A DNA stretch of 64,000 bases, from assembly GCA_032622095.1 (NCBI GenBank), contig CP136061.1, positions 53,763,762-53,827,761 on the forward strand. Reading direction: 5' to 3'. Positions 56,761 to 64,000 of the stretch are shown one piece after another. How positions within the stretch are numbered: position 1 is the stretch's first letter; each line of letters opens with the position of its first letter. This DNA comes from Siphonodentalium dalli. Its lineage: Eukaryota; Mollusca; Scaphopoda; Gadilida; Siphonodentaliidae. The notes beneath the pieces were generated by a model. That model saw nothing but the letters and a program-made list of their open reading frames with translations. It was not told where the DNA came from and ran no database searches. A program made the position numbers and the translations under genes.

Positions 56761-56949
56761 CCATTTGCATCAATGATGTTTCCAAATTCTAAATAATGTA
56801 TAACCACTGTATTGTATGTAATATAACTATTCAATTTGCAGTAGAATGCATAATCGATGTGAAATAGTTTTGTACATGTAATTGTTGCCTAGAGAAGATA
56901 ATATGGCCGGGGTCTTATTTTGACAGTGACATGTTATTTTATATTGTAG
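56761..56949. other. Junction left by the pol deletion
   Basis: Short AT-rich stretch between the Gag end and the integrase tail; protease, reverse transcriptase and RNase H are not found here. Confidence 0.4.
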
Positions 56950-57850
56950 CCTAGAACATTGATTTCAGAGGCAACTTGTTATACTTAAATCGACCTATTT
57001 TTCTACACCGGAAGCACTTTCGGTTTTCTTTAACCCTTGAACCGACCGGGAGTTCGTCCGTTGTCGTTAACCCATTGAAGCGACTTTTGTATTTCATTGA
57101 CAGTTTTTGCCCTGCATTGCTGAGAATTTCTTTCAAACGCCCTGCAATCAATTTTTTTCCGCAGCGAAATGGTCGACATCCATTAGTACGGCATTATTGT
57201 GATCGCAATGTTCTAAGATCAAATCTTGTTCTTATAATTTCTTCCTTCATTGCTCGATCGGCCGCTTGTGCGAGTGTGTTCGGGTTTTCGCTCATTATTT
57301 CATTTTTTGAATAAAATCATGGCGCAGGCCATCGGTTGAAAAACCTAATTTTCGTTCGATGGCCGGTACCCCAGCTTGTTGGCCTGGGTATGCCTTTTCG
57401 GCAAGGGCTAAGAGACGTTCTGCTTCCTGACTGACACGCCTCAAAGGCAAAAATGCATGTTGTGGGTCACTTATTTCGGACAATCGTGTGCCTAATTGCA
57501 ATTTCATGTCGTTCCATGTTGTGTTTGGATTGCCCTCCAAACACCTTTGGGTAAAATCTGACACGGGCCCGTGCTTGTATGTAGTGCAAGCATTATTTTA
57601 TTATTTTCGGCAACATGATTTAACCTAGCTACTTTGGCTAAATCTTTCATCCACTCCTTAAATAAACGAGGATTCCCATTAAACGACGTGACTGCATTCA
57701 CGTCCATTGCTGTGACTTGGTCCCCAATTGCTTCTGTTTGACGCCCAATGGCCAGAGTGAAATATTGGAGATTAGTTGCCATATTTTGACCAAAATACAC
57801 CAATGCATGTATCAATTGTTTTGACAGACCAGTAATTCGCCGCGGGGGAG
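56950..57850 (-). pseudogene. Gag remnant of errantivirus-like LTR element
   Basis: On the minus strand the first frame (57815-57560) encodes DVNAVTSFNGNPRLFKEWMK and VARLNHVAENNKIMLALHTS, a capsid-type pattern with the FxGxP..F..W motif common in Ty3-like Gag. After a frameshift, VSDFTQRCLEGNPNTTW-like and LQLGTRLSEISDPQHAFLPL follow (57564-57295). Next comes a helical region, and finally CFRCRKIGRF (about 57010), a zinc knuckle that has lost its last ligands. A primer-binding-site-like TAGCGCCCGCTCCC precedes the coding near 57860. Several frameshifts inactivate it. The 5' LTR is replaced by the LINE beginning at 57955. Confidence 0.7.
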
Positions 57851-57954
57851 CGGGCGCTAATATGTATTCAATGGCTTGGATTTTGAATTCCGGTTTTCAT
57901 TTGTGTCTGTTGATCCACTCTGCTATATTAACACATTTTGTCAAATATATAGAG

Positions 57955-60192
57955 AGAGAGAGAGATACTTTATTCCTCCATATCAACGGAGATTGCGTAT
58001 AATACAGATATATACAACAAAATAATGTTACATAAGATTTGTTAAAGCTCAGAAGTTAGGCATGTAAACAAATGTGCTCAATTTCAGTGCAATTTTAGTG
58101 AATGGACGCATTTGGTATTCAGCGCCAACATACAAAATGGCTAGGATATGTTTAGCCACAATAAAATCGTATCCATGGAAATGATCGCCATTAAGAGGTG
58201 TTCATATATACGTTGTGAGTGTACCTTCTATTGCGAGCAGATGAAACAGATGAAGCGAACGCATCGCTTTAATAAGAGAGTCTCGTTGCAGAGAAGATGA
58301 ATCTGTAGTGGGATACACCCACCAAAGCAGTATGCTAGAAATGTGTTTTTGCTGAGGTTATCTAGGAGCGCGAATGTTTCTATTCCATGGCTGTCTATTA
58401 CTGAATACCAGAATGCATTCCTCGTCACCTGTGCAAAGTCTGACATGCAATCGTGATACATATGGGTAAGAAGATTATCGAATGAATTATGACAATGAAT
58501 ACAAGTAGCATCGTTATTGTACGTAGTTTTAGCCAAAATGTTCGCCATTTTTATGCACATAGGATAGTAATCGGGTTCATTGCGGCACAATTCCCAGAGT
58601 CTCCACGATGAGTGAACATCTGGCTTCACGTTGAATAGGAATCTTAGGGTTTCGTCTTGCTGTACACTGAGATGCACCCTACGGGCATAATGTGCAGCAA
58701 GGCGATCTCTAATCATCCCCTTCCAAACCGCCTGCGACGGAAAAACACCTGTTTCTACGAAAGATGTTAGGTAGTGGTACATATCAATTTCTTTGAGAAT
58801 TTCAGTTATGTCTTTCAGAAAGCCCTTAATTGGGCGACCAAACAGCCTGTGGCCGTGGAAATCGAATAAAAATATGTTAAGAGCCGCTCTGTGGCTTTTG
58901 GGGAGATTCACTAGTGTGCTAAGAAAGAGCAATTTCCTTTTATGCAGCTCGTACTCTATCGGCAATCTTCCCAATAAAGATAAAGCGAATATCGTGCTGG
59001 TACGTTTAGGTAAGTGCTGCATGTGTTTGATGCACATACGATAGGCTCTTTCCAGAGATAAATGTTGAGTGCTAGAGAGATCCCACCACGTTTCGCACCC
59101 GTACAGTGCCTTGGGGATAACTATGTGTTTAAAAATCATAAGATTGGTTAACGGGGAAAACGTAGACGTAACGTGAGAACGACAACCTGCAAAGAAGCAT
59201 TTACGTAGCATGTCCGTTGCGTTCTGAATTTTTGGCAGCTGTCCAGATTTACAGTTTTGTTTGATACCAAGATTGACGACTTCCTCTACTTGTTGTATTA
59301 CATCTGGACCAAGTTTCCAGGATCGAGACATGGTACAACCCATGCTGCGATTACTATTGAAAAGCAGCACCTTGCTTTTTTCATTGGAGAATTCAAAGCG
59401 CCACTTTTTACTATAGATGTGACAAATATTAAGAAGTCTGCGTAAGCCACCTTCAGTGAGAGAGAGAACAGTGATGTCATCTGCCGTTGTCGGCGATGCG
59501 CATGATGTTGAACCTATATATAGGCCATCAGTTGATTTTGCAAGATCCGCAAGAAGCTCATCAATGAAGACTAGATAAAGGAAGGGAGACAAGACATTTC
59601 CTTGTCTTGTGCCTTGTTCGATGACAAATGATTCAGAAATATTTCCCTTATACATGACGTGACTCTGAACCTTTGAATACATATTCATAATTAGTTTCAA
59701 TGTAAGACCTGTGACACCTTTCTGGTGTAATTTGTAAATGAGACCTTCGTGCCACACTCGATCAAAGGCTTTCTTTGAATCTAAAAATGCCGCATAGACA
59801 CTTGATCCATATGCTTCTGCATACGCAAATGCTTCCTGTAGCTCGAATGTAGTTATCATGCATCCCACGCCCCTTTGAAATCCGTTCTGTAAGCTGCTTG
59901 GGAAATTCTTAAACAATCGGCTTTGCCGAAGTCGTCGAAGAAGAATCGCCTCAAGCAGCTTATAGAGCACAGAGAGAAGTGTGATCGCACGATAACTATC
60001 AGGTACATGAGGTGGTTTTGGGTCGCCTTTGAATATGGGTACAATGAGGCCTTTTTTCATGTCAGGGGGAATATAGGCAAACCGCAAAATTTGGGAATAA
60101 AATATACATAAAATATCACATAATGCGGGCGATTCACGTTCAAGATATATAGAAGCTAAGTTGACAGTGAGTATTCCACATAGTTTTAGATG
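57955..60192 (-). mobile_element. 5'-truncated LINE with intact reverse transcriptase ORF
   Basis: On the minus strand the element starts at about 60192 and ends at about 57955 in a simple repeat (plus-strand AGAGAGAGAGAGATAC). It keeps only the reverse transcriptase part of ORF2 and a 270-bp 3' untranslated region. It sits at the upstream edge of the Gag remnant, probably inserted in or replacing the LTR. Confidence 0.8.
58228..60192 (-). CDS. LINE reverse transcriptase (open, 5'-truncated)
   Basis: The frame is open for about 654 codons from a TGA at about 60193 to a stop at 58228; no true start is present because the 5' end was lost, and the TTG at 60087 is not a credible start. Counting from 60087, palm motif A FLDSKKAFDRVWH is at residues 101-113, motif B GTRQGNVLSP at 159-168, and motif C TADDI at 201-205, with Thr where most LINEs have Tyr or Phe. 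The thumb region and a C-terminal zinc-type tail (CIHCHNSFD, then H..C near residue 555) follow. The absence of any stop in 2 kb means a young insertion. Confidence 0.8.
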   Translation of the reverse strand, partial: HLKLCGILTVNLASIYLERESPALCDILCIFYSQILRFAYIPPDMKKGLIVPIFKGDPKPPHVPDSYRAITLLSVLYKLLEAILLRRLRQSRLFKNFPSSLQNGFQRGVGCMITTFELQEAFAYAEAYGSSVYAAFLDSKKAFDRVWHEGLIYKLHQKGVTGLTLKLIMNMYSKVQSHVMYKGNISESFVIEQGTRQGNVLSPFLYLVFIDELLADLAKSTDGLYIGSTSCASPTTADDITVLSLTEGGLRRLLNICHIYSKKWRFEFSNEKSKVLLFNSNRSMGCTMSRSWKLGPDVIQQVEEVVNLGIKQNCKSGQLPKIQNATDMLRKCFFAGCRSHVTSTFSPLTNLMIFKHIVIPKALYGCETWWDLSSTQHLSLERAYRMCIKHMQHLPKRTSTIFALSLLGRLPIEYELHKRKLLFLSTLVNLPKSHRAALNIFLFDFHGHRLFGRPIKGFLKDITEILKEIDMYHYLTSFVETGVFPSQAVWKGMIRDRLAAHYARRVHLSVQQDETLRFLFNVKPDVHSSWRLWELCRNEPDYYPMCIKMANILAKTTYNNDATCIHCHNSFDNLLTHMYHDCMSDFAQVTRNAFWYSVIDSHGIETFALLDNLSKNTFLAYCFGGCIPLQIHLLCNETLLLKRCVRFICFICSQ

Positions 60193-63040
60193 TCATTTTT
60201 TTGTTTATTATTGTCACTATATAATCACTATATATGTAGGTTCAGTGATAGGCCTACTTACATAATGGTCGTGCGGTGTGTTGGTTACGACTGTATCAAT
60301 TGTGTTAAACAGATCGGGAAAACCTACCAATTGAATGAAATAACTTTGTTGAAGAAGATTTTTTGAGGCGGTCATTTGAGAGTTTGACCTGAAATATTTG
60401 TAAAAACGCACTGCATTATAGGTGTGCACGTCTTACACGTGTGAAATTAGTTTAGTCTGGTCGTTGAAGCATTAGACCTAATTGAACAAATTGTTGACAA
60501 GCTGTTTTTATGTTATTTTGTCGGGCAGAATCTGGGGAACAACATATGCAAAGTCCGCTATAATCCGCTTTGGGGAATTTTTGTTACAGCTTTTTGAAAA
60601 AAAGGCCCTATTGTGATTGTTATGTCTAATTTGTCGTTCATTATGGAATAAACACTTGGATGGCATTTAAATCTAAGTTATACATATGGCAGGAACATGC
60701 AACATAAACAAATTATTATTGACGTCATGGCAGACGTATATGTCATTTCGTGTACAATTCGATTGTCAAAATTCAAAATGGCGGCCGACAGTGATAAACT
60801 TTGACAATTTCCGCTCAATTTCACCAGATCGTTTCCATAAATAAGAAATTTGTTTTAAATGGCCATTTGCGACAACATATACCTTTTTAAATCAATGTCT
60901 GAAAATTGTGAGCCATAACATGGGGAATTTGGGCCCTTCCTTGTCCCTCGGATTTGAAATAGATGTACTAAATTTCGAAGAAAACTCAATTATTATTTTA
61001 ATGCCCAGAATATGCACAAATCGAACACACTAGTGCATATGGAACACTCATGAGATGTCCGATATGAACCATTAGTGCCCATTTAGCAGAAATCAGGCCA
61101 TCACTTCCCAAAATAGAGACAAGATGCTACCGAAAGTAGTAAACTTGTGCAATTTTCGCTAAAGTTCACCAGATTTTTTAAATTGGGCATAACGATGGAA
61201 TTTTGCGTGGCGGAGAACGAATTGGGTCAAAATAAGACCTTTCACGTGAAAAACTGAAAATTTATTTTTGGGTTGAAAAGTCGAACGCCGAACGTCAAAC
61301 TGCTAGTTTAACATTTGATTTTACTCAATATTTTGAAATGGGTTGACTCCGAGTCGGGATATGTCCACAAGAAATTTGGAGCCAATCGGCCGATAAATAC
61401 GTCTTGTATATAGCGCTCTATACTATTTTATCACACAAATCATCAAAGCGAAATTTTCGAAGTCCAGCAGGGTCTGGAAATTGGATAACACGAAGGAATT
61501 TTGACCAGATTCGTGTGGCGGAGCGAAAAAATTGAGGTCGAACGGTCAATAAGCATGGCCTGTGTCCTCTATAGCGGCCTATATAAAATCATCAAAGTGA
61601 AATTTTCCAAGTCCGACGGGGGTCTGGAAATTGGGGGGGAAACGATGGAATTTTTACCAAATTAGTGTGGCGGAGCACGAATTTGGTCAATATAAGACCT
61701 TTGACGCGAAAAACAGAAAATTTATTTTTGGGTCGAAATTTTCTAAGTCGAACGCCGAACGTCAAACTTTTTGACATTCGGTTTTACTTAATATTTTGAA
61801 ATGGGCTGTAGTCTCCGACCCATGCATTTGATCACGGTGACTCCTAGTCGGGACACATGTCCACACCAAATTTGTCCAGTGATGGTCTGGAAAATTGGGG
61901 AAACAGAGGAAACTGGGCCAAATTAGAGTTGGGGAGTACGAATTGCGTAAAAAGAACACCTTTCGCGCAAAAAAGTCCAGCGATGGTCTGGAAAATGGGA
62001 AAACCGAGGAAACTTCAAAAAATTCGAGCGGGGGAGCACGAATTGAACCAATGGAGCACATCTCCCGCCAAAACCCGAAATGGGATTTTTAATGAAATTG
62101 AAATGTTCTAAGTCGAATGTCTAACGTCGAAAGCCAAACGGCTAACCAACTTCACACGAATGTCAAACGAATTTCTAACGCCGAACGCCTTACTAACTTC
62201 AAACACCTCTGCATATTAGTCCCAGGTATCGAGTGTTTATGTCTGCCAGATTATTGCACATGTGGTTGAATAATATTGATGTTGTTTATGTTGTTTTTGG
62301 TCCTTAAACGATAAAAAAAATAGTTCTGCAAACACATTTAATGGTCACAAAAAACACTAAAATATGCAATGATTAGAAGAATGTTTGAGTTATTTTCTCG
62401 CAGACAGTCATAATTTCAGATAGTGGACAGAGTATACGTGTTGTTTTGTTGTGCGAACACGTGGCTGTTGTTTAATACGCGGAAGATCAGAGACAAGATC
62501 CGGAAATCTACGGACAACTTCGTGACTCTTTGTCGATATATAAACAAACCAACGTGCTTTTCGCGATAAACATAACAACAATCGGACTTCATTTTCGCTG
62601 ACACAATATCGCTTCATAATATCATTATACTATACTATTATTATATCGCATTCATATTATCATTATACTATACTATTAATATATCCTTGAGGACATTTTC
62701 ATAATTTTGTAACTCTCATTTATAATGTATGACCTACAATGAGGCCATCCGTGCCTTTAAGGGAAATAATCGTCAATGAGTATTTAGTATTGAAAAGGTC
62801 GATAAGGACAAAGCCTTCAGAGCGTTGTCAAAACTCGACAATCATGAATTATCTGATTTTCGACCTCTGCACATGTTTTGGTCACGGTTTATTTCATTTC
62901 AGTTCATTAATTAGATCAAATACAAATCGAATCTATATTTTAGGAATAATTATTCTCCCATCTGGCCTTTTCACCAAAGGACAATCGGTGTTTTACTATT
63001 TTTATCCAAACACCTTATATATAATATTTCGTTCATGTTC
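60193..63040. other. Non-coding region before the neurotrophin gene
   Basis: No gene is recognised. Diverged repeats occupy about 60720-62160. A short duplication of ATATTATCATTATACTATAC occurs at about 62615 and 62652. Open frames here (for example minus 61762-62061) lie in the repeats. Confidence 0.5.
61190..62160. repeat. Diverged repeats with 465-bp spacing
   Basis: GTCGAACGCCGAACGTCAAA occurs at about 61280 and 61746. Both are preceded by GAAAATTTATTTTTGGGT and followed by TATTTTGAAATGGG, so a unit of about 465 bp is present twice. Smaller fragments (TGGCGGAGC, AAAATTGGGG) are repeated between and after. It is an old dispersed or tandem repeat. Confidence 0.6.
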
Positions 63041-63045
63041 CAGGA

Positions 63046-63579
63046 ATGGTAGTGGTATCTATTCTGCTGTTTGTGTTTGGCGCGATGTCACGTGGTATTG
63101 AAGCCTCAACCTTAAATGTGGGAATGGACGCCACGTCAGGAATAACGGATGAGGCACATGCAGATAACTATATAAACTTAAAACATAGGCATTCACGTAA
63201 AACAATGGACAGTCATACGAAATCTGACTTCAATTCCTTCAATATCGTTGAGAGTCTCCCCGCTTGTAAAAGCACAAGTGGTTGGTTCAAAAAAGTCACA
63301 GTGGAAGACATAAACGGTCAGCAAAGGCGAGTCGCAAAATTCACACATGTGGGCCATAAAAGAACGCCACAATATTTCTACGAGAGTTATTGTTCCCACG
63401 AAGAAGAAGACCCGGAAATGTTGACGTGTTCAGGTATAGACACTACATACTTCAAATCAAAGTGTCAAACGCGGTACCGCTATCAATTAGCACGTCTGAT
63501 AACAAACGCCGGAAGACATGAGTGGGTTTACGTTAAACTACGGTCGTCCTGCAACTGTGCCATTTTACCAAGGACATAA
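63046..63579 (+). CDS. Neurotrophin precursor (NGF-family cystine knot)
   Basis: An intact 177-residue secreted growth-factor precursor. Residues 1-20 are a signal peptide (MVVVSILLFVFGAMSRGIEA). A short pro-region ends at RHSRK (48-52), a likely convertase site. The mature domain has six cysteines at 74, 116, 128, 140, 169 and 171; spacings 41, 11, 11, 28 and 1 are close to those of NGF. Family landmarks are Trp80, six residues after the first Cys, QYFYESYC (109-116), CSGIDTTYFKSKC (128-140), and a C-x-C end. It would bind Trk/p75-type receptors to support neurons. The ATG follows a splice-acceptor-like TTCATGTTCCAG, so a 5' non-coding or coding exon may lie upstream; the pro-region is much shorter than in vertebrates. 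Confidence 0.9.
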   Translation: MVVVSILLFVFGAMSRGIEASTLNVGMDATSGITDEAHADNYINLKHRHSRKTMDSHTKSDFNSFNIVESLPACKSTSGWFKKVTVEDINGQQRRVAKFTHVGHKRTPQYFYESYCSHEEEDPEMLTCSGIDTTYFKSKCQTRYRYQLARLITNAGRHEWVYVKLRSSCNCAILPRT

Positions 63580-63589
63580 TGATACTAGA

Positions 63590-63840
63590 AATGAATGCCC
63601 TAAATATTGTAGCCTACATGTATTGGCATATTGTCTGAATGCGCTATATATTTGTAGCCTATATGTATGAATGCATTGTCTGAATGCCCTAAATATTCAT
63701 TTTGTAGTCTACATGTATTGGTGTATTGTCTGAATGCCCTATATATTTGTAGCCTACATGTATTGGTGTATTGTCTGAATGCACTAAATATGCAGCCTAC
63801 ATGTATGGGTGCATTGTCTGAATACCATGGATTGCATCAA
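63590..63840. repeat. Minisatellite in the neurotrophin 3' region
   Basis: About five diverged units of roughly 55-60 bp containing CTACATGTATTGGTG and TATTGTCTGAATGCCCTAAA follow the neurotrophin stop. They probably lie within its 3' untranslated region; an ATTAAA-type polyadenylation signal is present near 63893. Confidence 0.7.
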
Positions 63841-64000
63841 TCTATTGTTTTAAACTGAGTCAGTGTGTTCATAAATATGTATTTGAATCTTTATTAAAAT
63901 TATGTGATTCACATTCAAAAATGTATTAAGGGATCCAATCCAATTTTTGTGCAACCTATTTTATTTCTTAAGTTTCAAGTTTATACAATAATACGCTTGG

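Noticed and set aside
61592-62111. Frames of 60-100 codons on both strands
   Set aside because: They lie in the diverged 465-bp repeats and show no domain or codon signal.

Overview
The window looks like nuclear DNA of a marine invertebrate animal, most likely a mollusc-like or brachiopod-like lophotrochozoan, or possibly an invertebrate deuterostome. The evidence is an AT-rich, repeat-laden sequence with a single-exon neurotrophin, a chromodomain protein, PHD/endonuclease LINEs, tRNA-derived SINEs, Harbinger-type elements and a metazoan errantivirus-like provirus. The species cannot be fixed from the sequence. There are no bacterial operons and no rRNA or tRNA genes; nearly everything is transposon-derived.

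Layout. 1-0.9 kb: a chromodomain protein on the minus strand that runs off the left edge. 0.9-8.7 kb: non-coding, with a SINE (2.9-3.2 kb) and a decayed tandem array (3.5-5.5 kb). 8.7-10.6 kb: unrecognised polar ORFs on the minus strand. 10.6-12.6 kb: a plus-strand LINE (ORF1 RRM plus endonuclease) split by an antisense LINE fragment with a short target duplication. 12.7-16.8 kb: a CR1-like LINE with SGNH-like ORF1 remnants, a decayed 2A-like motif, a PHD finger, an endonuclease and a reverse transcriptase. 18.2-21.3 kb: a 3-kb foldback palindrome whose arms are made of ~180-bp repeats; its right side lies in a 1.2-kb tandem duplication that also carries a SINE-like segment. 24.0-25.6 kb: a 161-bp tandem array. 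26.6-28.6 kb: a minus-strand LINE with another 2A-like relic, split by a hairpin-containing MITE. 29.3-33.8 kb: several non-autonomous DNA elements, including a Harbinger derivative with a transposase remnant and twin 445-bp MITEs.

33.9-38.3 kb: a decayed protein-primed-type family B DNA polymerase. It is preceded by up to five C2H2 zinc fingers and carries an inserted Vsr-like nuclease domain, in the style of a Polinton/adintovirus-like self-synthesising element. It is followed by an intact 152-aa ORF of unknown function. 40.4-43.8 kb: inverted segments and a 13-copy 50-bp minisatellite.

47.5-57.9 kb: the remains of an errantivirus-like LTR element on the minus strand (Gag, integrase tail, F-type envelope). 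It is broken by a LINE fragment, a 165-bp tandem array and, most notably, a 5154-bp DNA transposon at 51,359-56,512. That transposon has ~150-bp terminal inverted repeats, an ATG target-site duplication and a related empty site nearby at about 50,250. It carries one decayed gene of a family common in marine invertebrates, with an XPG/PIN-like nuclease core and a Cys-rich CXC-like tail. I interpret it as an Academ-like transposon; the superfamily name is inference. 58.0-60.2 kb: a LINE with an intact reverse transcriptase ORF. 63.0-63.6 kb: an intact neurotrophin, the clearest host gene.
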